Origin: Humulus lupulus
Taxonomy: Eukaryota; Streptophyta; Magnoliopsida; Rosales; Cannabaceae
NCBI RefSeq assembly: GCF_963169125.1
Contig: NC_084795.1
Location: forward strand, 259,527,042-259,591,041
Length of the DNA stretch: 64,000 nucleotides
Direction of reading: 5' to 3'
Translations under genes and position numbers: made by a program
The notes under the pieces: model-generated
What the model saw: only the letters and a program-made list of their open reading frames with translations
Told to the model about the DNA's origin: nothing
Databases searched by the model: none
Part shown: positions 36,089-46,640 of the stretch, in pieces
How the letters are laid out: each line of letters begins with the position of its first letter
Position numbering within the stretch: the stretch's first letter is position 1

Positions 36089-37943
36089 TCACAACAACAA
36101 AATATGATTCTCAATACTTTTTGTTTTAAGAATGTTTTTAATGCTCACTGACCCTTGAAATCAAGAGTTGTGGAACTCTGAGTTTTTGTGCTTGATATCA
36201 TAAACTTACCATATGAGTTTAGCAATGAGATTACTTCCCAAGTGGTACTAATCTTTACCATATGAGTTATAATTCAAGTCTCTTTAAACCACAATGTTTT
36301 AAATTTAAACTTCTAAGTTTTATATTTAAACCCCTAACCTTTAAATGTAAACCGTTTGTCTAAAAATTTAAATAGCAATTATTTTTCTTGAACAAGAAAC
36401 ATTGTAAACTCCTAACCTTTAAATTTAAATCACTTTCCTATAATTTTAAACAACAATCTAAATGGCATCAAACTTTGAACCACAAGACTAAATGGCATCA
36501 AATTTTGAACCACAATGCTAAATGGCATCAAGTTTTGAAAAATAAAATATAAATTTTTATCTGTTAAGCTCTACTTATAAATCAAGTCTCTTTAAACCAC
36601 AATGTTTTAAATTTTGAACCACAATGCTAAATGGATTCAAATTTTGATTCATAATTTATAAAGTTATATCCATTAAGATATATTTATAATCGAAGTATCT
36701 TTAAACCACAATGTTTTAAATTTAATCCAATAAGCTTTAACTTTAAACCCCTAAACTTTAAAATTAAACCTCTTATTTAAAAATTTAAACCCCAGACCAT
36801 ATGGCATCAAATTTTGAACACATGGCTAAATGGAATCAAATTTTGAACCATAATTTATAAATTTTTATCCATTAAGCTATATTTATATTCCAAGTCTCTT
36901 TAAACCACTAAGCTTTAAATTTAAAACACTAAACTTTAAAATTAAACCTCTTTAATCGCGATTTTAAAAAATTTATCCATTAAGCTCTATTTATAATACA
37001 AGTCTATTTAAACCACTAAGCTTTAATTTTAAACCGTTTTGCTTTAAAGTTAAACCACTTACCTAAGAATGTAAACCTCAAACCAAAATGACATCAAATA
37101 TTGAACAACTAGGGTAAATGGTATCTAATTTTGATCTCAAAATTAAAAGTTTTATCCATTAAGCTATTTTTATAATCCAAGTGTCTTTAAACAACTAAGT
37201 TTTAAATTTAAACCATTAAGCTTTAAATTTAAACCCCTTACATAAGAATTTAAACCACTAAGCTTTAAATTTAAACCACTAAGCTTTAAATGTAAACCAC
37301 TTTCATAAAACTTTAAACCACAATGCAAATGGCTTCAAATTTTGAACCACATGGCTAAATGGAATTAAATTTTGAACCAAAAGGCTAAATGGTATCAAAT
37401 TTTTATCCATTAAGCTCTATTTATAATCCAACTCTATTTAACAAACTATGTTTTAAATTTAAACCCCTATGTTTTAAATTTAAACCACTAAGGTTTAAAT
37501 TTAAACCACTTGCCTACAACTTTAAGCCACAATAAAAAAGACATCAAATTTTGAACCACATGGCTAAATGAAATCAAATTTTGAACCACAACTCTAAATG
37601 GAATCAAATTTTGAACCCCTAAGCTAAATGACAACAAATTTTGAACCCCAAGGATAAATATTATAAAATTTTGATCCAAAATTTATGTATTTTTATCCAT
37701 TCAGCTCTATTTATAATCCAAGTCTCTTTTACCCTCAATGTTTTAAATTTAAACCACTTTCCTTAAACTTTAGACCCCAAGGCTAAATGGTATCAAATTT
37801 TTATCTATTAAGCTCTACTTATAATAAAACTCTATTAAACCAATTATTTTTAAATTTAAACCTAATATCTTTATTCATCAAAAACTTTAGACCAGAAGTT
37901 GTTAGTGGAAAAAAAAAATTATATATTTTATTTTTAGGTGTGA

Positions 37944-38063
37944 CTGTGCGCCGCGGCCCATATCAATTAGAGTCGCGGCGCCCAGTGACAAATAATTGCT
38001 ATTTTTTGTTTCATTCTGAGCGCCGCGACTCTAATGTCTAATGGTTCTGTGCGCCGCGGCGGA
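37944..38063. repeat. GC-rich palindromic module 4
   Basis: CTGTGCGCCGCGGCCC, an AT loop, GTCGCGGCGCCCAG, an AT spacer, TGAGCGCCGCGACTCTA, then CTGTGCGCCGCGGCGG. Same order of parts as module 1. Confidence 0.92.
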
Positions 38064-39077
38064 GAAAATGGCACCAAATTTTAATCGCAATTTTAAAAAA
38101 TTTATCTATTAAACTCTATTTATAATCCAAGTCTATTTAAACCACTAAGCTTTAATTTTAAACCGTTTTGCTTTAAAGTTAAACCACTTACCTAAGAATG
38201 TAAACCACAAACCAAATGACATCAAATATTGAATAACTAGGCTAAATGGTATATAATTTTGAACTCAAAATTAAAAGTTTTATCCATTAAGCTATTTTTA
38301 TAATCCAAGTGTCTTTAAACAACTAAGTTTTAAATTTAAACCGTTAATCTTTAAATTTAAAGCACTTTCCTAAGAATTTAAACCACTAAGGTTTAAATGT
38401 AAACCACTTTCATAAAAATTTAAACCACAATGCAAATGGCTTCAAATTTTGAACCACATGGCTAAATGCAATTAAATTTTGAACCACAAGGCTAAATGGT
38501 ATCAAATTTTTATCCATTAAGTTGTATTTATAATCCAACTCTATTTAACCAACTATGTTTTTAAATTTAAACCCCTAAGCTTAAAATTTAAACCCCTATG
38601 TTTTAAATTTAAACCACTAAGGTTTAAATTTAAACCACTTGCCTACAACTTTAAACCACAATAAAAAAAGCATCAAATTTTGAACCACATGGCTAAATGG
38701 AATCAAATTTTGAACCACAACTCTAAATGGAATCAAATTTTGAACTCCGAAGCTAAATGACATCAAATTTTGAACCCCAAGGATAAATATTATAAAATTT
38801 TGATCCAAAATTTATGTATTTTTATCCATTCAGCTCTATTTATAATCCAAGTCTCTTTTACCCTCAATGTTTTAAATTTAAACCACTTGCCTTAAACTTT
38901 AGACCCCAAGGCTAAATGGTATCAAATTTTTATCTACTAAGCTCTACTTATAATAAAACTCTATTAAACCAATTATTTTTAAATTTAAACCTAATATCTT
39001 TATTCGTCAAAAAATTTAGACCAGAAGTTGTTAGTGGCAAAAAAAAAAAAAATTATATATTTTATTTTTAGGTGTGA

Positions 39078-39197
39078 CTGTGCGCCGCGGCCCATATCAA
39101 TTAGAGCCACGGCGCTCAGTGACAAATAATTGCTATTTTTTGTTTCATTCTGAGCGCCGCGGCTCTAATGTCTAAAGGTTATGTGCGCCGCGGCGGG
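39078..39197. repeat. GC-rich palindromic module 5
   Basis: A near-identical copy of module 4, 1134 bp downstream, with a few changes in the arms (for example GAGCCACGGCGCTCAG). Confidence 0.92.
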
Positions 39198-39888
39198 GAA
39201 AATGGCACTTACCTAAAGGGTTTATAATCCAAGTATCTTTAAACAACAAAGTTTTATATTTAAACTGTTAAGCTTTAAATTTAAACCACTTGCCTAAGAA
39301 TTTAAACCACTAAGCTTTAAATTTAAACCACTTTTATAAAACTTTAAACCACAATGCAAATGGCTTTAAATTTTGAACCACATGGCTAAATGGAATCAAA
39401 TTTTGAACCACAAGGCTAAATGGTATTAAATTTTTATCCATTAAGCTGTATTTATAATCCAACTCTATTTAACCAACTATGTTTTAAATTTAAACCCCTA
39501 TGTTTTAAATTTAAACACCTTGCCTAGAAATTTAAACCGCAAGCCTTAAATAAATAAGATTAACTGATAAATTTGTCATGATTTAAAGATAATAATCTAT
39601 CATCTTTTATAACCTTTTTCTGTCAAATTCATCTCTCACTAATATCAATTCCTATTTTTCATAAATTAAATAGATAATAATATAATAAAAAACAAATGTA
39701 CTTTAATAAATATATAAACATTCTTATCCACAAGTCCACAACGCAACAAATATGTATAACATTGCATCTTTATAGTCTTTAGACTGCAACAGATAACAAC
39801 AGTTCATGCTTTCATGCATAATGCACTGTACTCAAGGACAATAATCAATCTCAATGATCATGATATGTATGCAATTCACAACTCAATG

Positions 39889-42311
39889 TTATCCTTCTTT
39901 TAGAATTGGTTGGCTTTTAAAATTCTTTCTATTATGCCCCAATATTCCGCAATTTCCACACTTGACTGTTCGAACATGCTTGGGAAATTCTCCTGTTGAT
40001 GGAATTCTTTTTTTCTTGGGACGTCCCTGTTTTACTTTGAATTTTGGAGCTTTCATGCTATCTCCTATAATTTCATCTGGGACACTCCAATCATCTTTAT
40101 TTGGAAGAGGATTAATTGATCCTGCATATGTCTCTTTCAAAACAGAATTTTTATACCAATTTGAGCAAAATATGTACTTGTCCAAGTACTTGCTTTCAAT
40201 TGTTGCAATAGCATGTGCACATGGAATTCCCTCTAGTTGAAATTCATTACATGTGCATATATGTTGTTCCAAGTCGACAACAAACACTCGATCACCATAT
40301 GTGACACTAGATTTCATTGCATCAATTGCATCTACCTGTGAAACAATACAATTATTAAGCAATAAATTTAAAATCCGAACAAAAAGAAAATAAATGTAAC
40401 TTTGATAACATACCTTCATTCGAAATGCCACATCAAGTTTGATCTCCATTTCATCATTTGCCCATTTTGTCACCTCAACAAATTGGTTGATTGCTGCTTC
40501 TTTTCTTGTTGAAAGCCATCTTTGGAGCATCTCTCTTATAGCTTCTATTAACGACGTTATAGGAAATTCTCTCGCATGCACAATTGCTGCATTTATAGAT
40601 TCGGCAATGTTACTTGTAAGAATGTTATACCTTTTCGTTGGAAAGAATGGTCGAGCCCATTTTTCTGGTTTTGCTTCCAAAAGATAAGTGGTCATTTCAG
40701 AGCTAATTTTCTGTAATTCAGCCATGGCCGAATAATATTCTTGAGCTGAGTACGCTCTTGAAGCAGTTTCAAATATGGCATGCACATGTAATCCCCTAAA
40801 CTTAGTCCTTAGATTTTGCTTCAAATGATAAAGACAAACTCCATGATATACATCAGGATACACTTGTTCAACTGCATTTTTGATGCTTTTATCCCTGTCA
40901 GATACTATGCACAAGTTTTCTCGATCTCCTATTGCTTCTTTTAGTCTTGTAAAGAACCATATCCATGCATTGTCATTTTCTGAATACCCAATTCCAAAGG
41001 CGAGCGGAAATATTTGATTGTTTCCATCTTTAACACAAGCTGCATACAGTGTACCTCCACATTTCGTCTTTAAAAATGTTCCATCTACCACTATAACTGG
41101 TCTACATTGCTTCCATCCATCTAATGAAGCCCCAAAAGCAATAAACATGTATTTAAACCTGTAAAATTTAAATAAAAAAACAACCAATTCCTAGAGATGT
41201 AAGATATGGATTGTAATCAGTAAAGCCTTTAATATAGGAATGCAAATTATAAATATTATTAATACCTATTTTCTTCATCTTTACATACTCTTGTGATAGT
41301 TCCTGGGTTGGCCAACTGTAGCATATACAAATATGAAGGCAACAATGCATAACTTTCCTCATTTGACCCTCTAACATCATCAGCTGCAAGTGTTTTTGCT
41401 CTCCAGGCTTTATTGTATGTTACACCTACCCCATGTTCATCTCTCATGTCTCTTATTATTTGCCTTGGTCGATAGGTTGATCCTGGGTCACGAAACTTCT
41501 CTTTGAAGTAACTACTGATGACTTTTGCACTTGCTTGTCTATTTTCAAAATTTCTGTGATTTAAGGAGCATGTGTGGTGTTTATGGTATTTGATAACTCG
41601 AAAGTAGTATGATACTTTTGAGCTTCTTGCACGTACATACCAGCCATAATTCTCATCTATGCATTTTGCCCAAAATGCTTCTGAACATGATTTTTGAATT
41701 CTGTACTGAAAGTGTTTCTTGATGGCTATTTTCGCAAGTGTATGTTTTAGATCAGTCTTATTCTTGAAAACACAATTGAGTCTTATGTCTTCAATCTCCA
41801 TATTCGGCAACACATGCAGAGGTGATTGAGCTTCTTGCCCGTGTTCTGTAAATTTGTTGGATTCTTGTGTTGAGGCGCTCTTCATCTTGCTAGTGCTTGC
41901 AGTATTCGTATTGGGGTCTGTGAGAGTCAAACTGTGACTTGTTGCATTGCTTGCTAAAGCAGATGGAATGCTAGCTTCTCTTGGCAAAGAAATGGTTTGA
42001 TTTCTCTGTTCTACTTCAACGATGAGAGGACATTTTTTCAACTCTTCCACAGTCTTGTTCAAGTATAGATAAGCTTGTAAATTCTCATCACTTTCTATCT
42101 TCATTCCTTTGCTTGTATCCATATTTGCATCAAAAATCAAGTTTGTTGAAATCAATCTTTCATTCAATCTGAGCTCTTTGTATATCTTGTTTACCAATTC
42201 CACATACTTGATATCCTTTTCCACCATCAATATTTTCACTTCATGATCAATGTATTTGTTGTTTGCATTCCATCTTCCGTTAAAAACTACAAATAACATT
42301 ATCTTATCCAT
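39889..42311 (-). CDS. MULE (Mutator-like) transposase, intact
   Basis: Three minus-strand exons, 42311-41266, 41158-40414 and 40335-39889, join in phase (2238 nt, 745 aa) without stops. The start MDKIMLF follows an acceptor-like TTGCAG. Domains in order: an N-terminal ~100-aa PB1-like region; a MuDR DNA-binding region (about 190-275: KHFQYRIQKSC, KCIDENYGWYVRA, HHTC); the MULE DDE core with Asp in VVDGTF, Asp in SDRDKSI, a CLYHLKQN segment and Glu in NIAESINA; a SWIM zinc finger (CTCNEFQLEGIPCAHA); and a CCHC-like knuckle whose last Cys is Phe (CGNCGILGHNRKNF). It cuts and joins element ends in the nucleus. It is the one apparently functional gene here and could mobilise the surrounding element. 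Confidence 0.9.
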
Positions 42312-42607
42312 TTCCTGCAATAAAAAATAACACAACCATGAGAGCTTATTGCTTTATCTTGGATAGAAATTTAAAAAAAAAATTCAATTCAATATACTTT
42401 TTGCCTTAACTTCACTCATCTCAAGGCAAACACAATTTTTGCGAAACTAAGTGTCAATAATATTTGTGACTCAATAAGAAGAATAAAAGTAATGCAAAAG
42501 ATGTTTTATCGTGAAGATGAAGATAATAATGTTATTTTACAACAAAATTTAAACCTCAAACATTCAATGGCTAAAAATTTAAACTAATACTTTCATAATT
42601 TACAACA

Positions 42608-43170
42608 TTGTTCTTAAAATTAGGATTCAATGTGCTGAACAACAAAGACATATTTTTGAGGATGCTGGAAATAATTTTGGCAAGAGAAATGGATCTCAAT
42701 AAGAAAATGACAGAAATAAGACAAGTTGAAGAAGTGCTAAAGCAAAGGCTGGTCTCATCAGAAGAACAAGTATACTGCATGGGAGATGAAACAGAAGATG
42801 TTCGGGAAAAAAATTTTGTGGTGGATAATATGGCTGTGGTTTCAGTGGGAATTTCAAAAGAGCTGTTGGGTCAATTGCAGACACTCCAGGTAAGTTTAAA
42901 AAGTTCAGCTACTCGGCTGAGATCAAAGCTGGAAAGCAGCAATGCAAAATTTAATGACTTGCTTGTAACATAGACAAACAAACTAAAATCCAATTTGAGA
43001 GATGCTGAAGATAAAATAATTCTTGCCAATTTAAAAGCCTTTACTTTGGGGTGATAAGGTCAGATTGCCTGATAAACAGCTGAAAGAATCTGAGTTTCTG
43101 CTGCTGAATGCAAAGTATTCTGCAGATTGGAGTCAGGAAGAGCTTAATGCTCTATGTTGCATAATCAATG
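42608..43170 (+). pseudogene. captured WIT1/WIT2-like fragment, copy 1
   Basis: The plus strand encodes LRMLEIILAREMDLNKKM, QVEEVLKQRL, SSEEQV, GISKELLGQLQTLQ and then, past stops, SNAKFNDLLV, LRDAEDKIILAN, QLKESEFLLLNAK and SADWSQEELNAL. This order matches plant WPP-domain-interacting tail-anchored proteins, coiled-coil proteins of the nuclear envelope that anchor RanGAP and connect to SUN-domain bridges. Both ends of the gene are missing and TAG/TGA stops occur, so it is a captured, inactive fragment. It is probably spliced-together or exon-only coding sequence, as no introns were obvious. It lies just outside the transposase 5' end. Confidence 0.8.
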
Positions 43171-43182
43171 AAGTACCATCTT

Positions 43183-43333
43183 GCACTTCTATAAGACCAA
43201 GAAAATGAATAGCAAAAAGTATATATATTGTGTAGTTGGGAAACAAAGAAAATCGCTAAAACTCACTTACTCATGTCATATCCATAAAAGGAATTAAGAA
43301 TGCACTTTCGAGAGAGTTGTAAAGAATCATATA
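43183..43333. repeat. direct repeat copy 2 (pairs with 12237-12389)
   Basis: Same orientation as the copy near the left end, about 31 kb away, with a handful of substitutions. Confidence 0.9.
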
Positions 43334-43589
43334 ATAGTTTTTAGTTACCATTTTTGTTACATATAATAAAAATAGTTCATGATCTTCCAAAAGTAAATAG
43401 ATGTTATTCTTTGCATGAGATTTTTTGTAATGTGATAGATCTTTCTTAGGTAATAACAATTATATCTTAGTTTCCAAATCCAATAATGAAATTTCTCAAG
43501 AACAACTTTATTAATAACAATGAAAGATTTACAAATGAGCATATGAGAGGCTCAAACTCTCGTACCACAGCCTTTCAAGAGGGCTGATA

Positions 43590-44115
43590 TCTCCACCAAA
43601 GTTTAAATTATAAATCAAGTATATTTAAACCCTTAGTTTTGAAATTTAAACCATTAAGCTTTACATTTAAACCACAAGACTTAAAATTTAAACTACTTGC
43701 CTTAAAATTTAATCCGCAAGTCTTAAATATCTTAAAATATGAACAACTAAACTTAAATGACATCAAAATTTAATCCACAAGGTTTAAGTTTGATTCATTT
43801 AGGCTTAAATTATAAACAAACTCTATTTTAATCTATATAATGTAATGTATGAATCTAATATAAATTTTTTATAATTTTAAACCAAATGTCTTAAAACTTA
43901 AACCACTATTTATAAATCTGAACCATAAGGCTTAAATGACATCATATTTAAACCACAATTTATAAATTTTTATTCATTTAACCTTAAATTATAAACCAAG
44001 TATCTTTAAACCCCTAGGTTTGAAATTTAATCCACTAAGCTTTAAATTTAAACCACAATGCTTAAAATTTAAACCGCTTGCTTTAAAATTTAAACCGCAA
44101 GCCTTAAATGGCTTA
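43590..44115. repeat. AAATTTAAACC-type degenerate repeat array 5
   Basis: Units such as AAGCTTTAAATTTAAACCAC and CTTAAATGACATCATATTTA fill the gap between the two WIT-like fragments. It is non-coding. Confidence 0.85.
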
Positions 44116-44124
44116 GATCAAATG

Positions 44125-44410
44125 TTTCATGGCATTTGTTTGGTAAATTGCAGACACCCCAGCTAAGTTTGAAAAGTTCAGCTACTTGGCTAAAATCAAA
44201 GCTTGAAGGTTCCAAGGAAGAATTGAAGGCTAAAGAAAATTATTTAAGCAAGCTGGAAAGGAGCAATGCAAAATTTAATGACTTGCTTGTTGCATAGACA
44301 AACATACTAAAATCAAATTTGAGAAATGCTGAAGATAAAATAATTCTTGCCAATTCAAAACCCTTTACTTTGGGTGATAAGGTTAGATTGCTTGTTCATC
44401 TACAATGTGC
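44125..44410 (+). pseudogene. captured WIT1/WIT2-like fragment, copy 2
   Basis: A second copy of the same host segment: LSLKSSATWLKSKLEGS, KEELKAKENYLSKLERSNAK, FNDLLVA, a TAG, then LRNAEDKIILANSK. It includes about 45 nt (EELKAKENYLSKL) missing from copy 1, so neither copy is simply derived from the other as it stands. Confidence 0.78.
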
Positions 44411-45660
44411 AATAACATATGCCAAAGCTAGTCAAGACAAACAAATCCTTCTGTATTCTACAATAGCTGAGCAGTGAGGGCAGAGAAGCCAGACAAAGGA
44501 GTTTTCATTAGAGGGGCGGGAGATTCTACCACTGGAGCATTTCTGTGAGAAATGTCGGAAGGCATTGAAGAATCAAGAAAGTAAAAGAATCAAGGGAAAG
44601 CTGAAGAAGAAGATTAATGTTTTTGGCTGATAGCATTTAAAGAATAGAAAGTGTTTGATAAAAGCTCTGATAAATTAATGGATTGAGCTACTGAGCTTTG
44701 TATTTATAGAGTTTCATTAATACACCAAAACAATTTTTTAACAGCTTTATCCAAACCTAGTTGTTCATTTAGGTAAACAATTATATAAAAACAAACTCTG
44801 AATTAATTTAACAGAACCTTAGTATAATATCTAACATATTCATGCCAATCAACGAAAGCTTTCATTGAGTTCAAGCTACATACCTTCAACTTTAATGTCA
44901 GGATAAAATCTAATTCTTTGTTCAAGGTGGCAGCAGGTGTTTGTTTTCTTAGATCAAGGCTTGCTCTATCAAGTACAAACCTACAGAAAATATCAAATCA
45001 ATTAAACCAACAATTTTGGACAAATAGGTACAACAATAATGATCCCAGAAATGGCCAGCTCACATGTCAAACATCAGACAAGTTTAAGAATTTATTCCAG
45101 TATATTTAATTCCAAATCAAAGAGCCAAATGTAGCATTAAAATAAAAACATATAAATCCGAAAATCATATAAACAAAGATCAACAAACTCTTTTTTATAC
45201 CAGAAATTTATAGTTTACATAGAGGCATTTTATCAACAAACTCCTAGCACTATAAATTTGTGAAAATGAAGAAAAACTCTCCATGATAATGATAATGATC
45301 CCAATGGCAAATTTTTTGCAATATCATAGTCACAGTTTTATTGAGTAATTTTAACAAACACTTAGAAGGCATTTTAACTTATGTATAATATGGAATATTC
45401 AATTTCATTTAACTTCACTAAATTTTTATACACACGTGAATGTTAATTTATATGTACGATTGTACAGTTCAAAAAATTTAAAATAAAAATAAAAATTCTG
45501 AAAGGAGGAAGAGAGAAATTTAATCTCAAGCAAGGAGGAAGAACTCACCAAGCAGATTTGAGTGGCTGTGGCAGAGGAACAGAAGAGGAAATTTGATGAA
45601 CAATAGTGCAGTGAAGAGGAAATCGCTGGTGGTGGAATATCTATGGGAGAAGGAGAAATC
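44411..45660. other. right subterminal region of the proposed MULE, no gene seen
   Basis: AT-rich with short frames. A 44390-44650 stretch reads like further coiled-coil debris but was not assigned. Confidence 0.4.
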
Positions 45661-45689
45661 GTTCGATCGAAGAGGAAGCTGTAACTATA

Positions 45690-45813
45690 AAACCGGTATG
45701 AGTAAGGGTAATATAGGAATCACAGCTTTAAAAGTGGGTATATTTAGTTAAGATATTGATGGTGGATATATCTAGTTAAGTAGGTTTAAAAACGGGTAAT
45801 TATGAAAAAGACT
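45690..45813 (-). repeat. right terminal inverted repeat of the proposed MULE
   Basis: The complement pairs with 10803-10930: ATTACCCGTTTTTA, then TATACCCACTTTTA, then TATATTACCCTTA at matching spacing. The 10-bp CCTTTTTAAT follows at 45814-45823. Confidence 0.5.
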
Positions 45814-45825
45814 CCTTTTTAATAT

Positions 45826-46640
45826 ACAGAGCTAAGAGTATTTGGAAGAACAATGGCTTCAAGGATGATGTCAAAAAGGCTTGCAAAAAGGACCCATTCT
45901 CATTTCTTAGTGATATTGCTAGCAATTTACCTAAGGGTAGGCTCGAGTTGTTTATCACTTTGGCTTGGCAAGCATGGTACGATAGGAACACCAAGGTTCT
46001 AGAAGGCTATTGTTCGAAACCTAAAGTTATTCTTGAGTGGGCAGCTGATTATTTGGAAGAGTTTAACCATGCTCAAGGAAGAGGGATTTCTCATATCAAC
46101 AAGGTGAAGGAAAAATGGACTCTCCCTCGACAGGGTTGCTTCAAAGTCAACATGGATGCTACTTTGGATAGGAAAAAGGGGTGCTATGAAACTGGTGCTG
46201 ATGTCTTTTCACTTTTGAGGATAGAAATTTTCAACCTCACACTGCTGAACTTTTAGCTATCCAAGAGGGTGTATCCATGGCCAAGGCCCTAGATTTTGAA
46301 TTTTATTTTACCTCTTATGACTGCATAACAACAGTCAACATGCTTAGTAAATAGTTTGAACCTCATGGTAGTGATCTAGACATCTTGGTTAGCGACATCA
46401 TTTTGGAAGAACAGATCGTTGGTTTCTAAGGATTTACATACAACAACAGGTCTACTAATAATGTTGCTCACAATATTGCTAAGAATGCGTTGAGATCAAA
46501 AGAATCAACTACCTAGAATGGGGATATTCCCTCTATGGCCGATTTCTCTCTTCTCAAAGACTGGTCAATTCCTTGGTATTTTTTTGTTTTTTTGTTTTTT
46601 TGTTTTTTTGTTTTTTTTGCTTTATGTAATGTTTCACCCT
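45826..46640 (+). pseudogene. LINE-type C-terminal RNase H remnant
   Basis: The plus strand reads RAKSIWKNNGF, LFITLAWQAWYDRNTKVLEG, KWTLPRQGCFKVNMDATLD, then after a frame change AELLAIQEGVSMAKALDF and NNVAHNIAKNAL. This is the RT-linker and RNase H-like end of a plant non-LTR element. A T-rich tail (46578-46620) follows. Stops and a frameshift near 46230 disable it. It starts immediately at the proposed MULE boundary. Confidence 0.78.

Larger units (their letters stand above)
36250..39550. repeat. AAATTTAAACC-type degenerate repeat array 4 (largest)
   Basis: About 3.3 kb of the same degenerate units, lying between the 3' ends of Ulp1 gene B and the convergent transposase gene. It contains a higher-order tandem duplication of about 1.1 kb: landmarks at 37321 and 37944 recur at 38428 and 39078, with a partial third copy (39352). 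Two GC-rich modules are embedded. Minus-strand frames at 37488-37679 and 38617-38808 are translated repeats, not genes. Confidence 0.9.
10803..45813. mobile_element. proposed giant Ulp1-carrying MULE (~35 kb)
   Basis: The two ends are diverged inverted copies. Read inward, both show spaced ACCC words and a matching block, TACCCA(G/C)TTTT then CC-ATA-TACCCTTA (10867-10914; complement of 45703-45745). The identical 10-bp CCTTTTTAAT lies just outside each end (10793-10802 and 45814-45823), as expected for Mutator target duplications of 8-11 bp. Inside are an intact MULE transposase, two DUF1985-Ulp1 genes, a transposon-protein gene and pieces of host genes, matching known Ulp1-carrying MULEs. 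Caveats: the inverted repeats are well below perfect, 35 kb is very large, and the right flank is LINE-like while the left flank is not. Two or more adjacent elements remain possible. Confidence 0.5.

Noticed and set aside
37488..38808. Open frames with repeated FSLGVQNLI-type peptides (37488-37679, 38617-38808)
   Set aside because: They are translations of the AT-rich repeat units and shift with the tandem duplication; no gene.
22110..39550. Regularly repeated words with spacers that could suggest a CRISPR-like array
   Set aside because: Units are degenerate, have variable spacing and no unique spacers, and the sequence is plant nuclear DNA.
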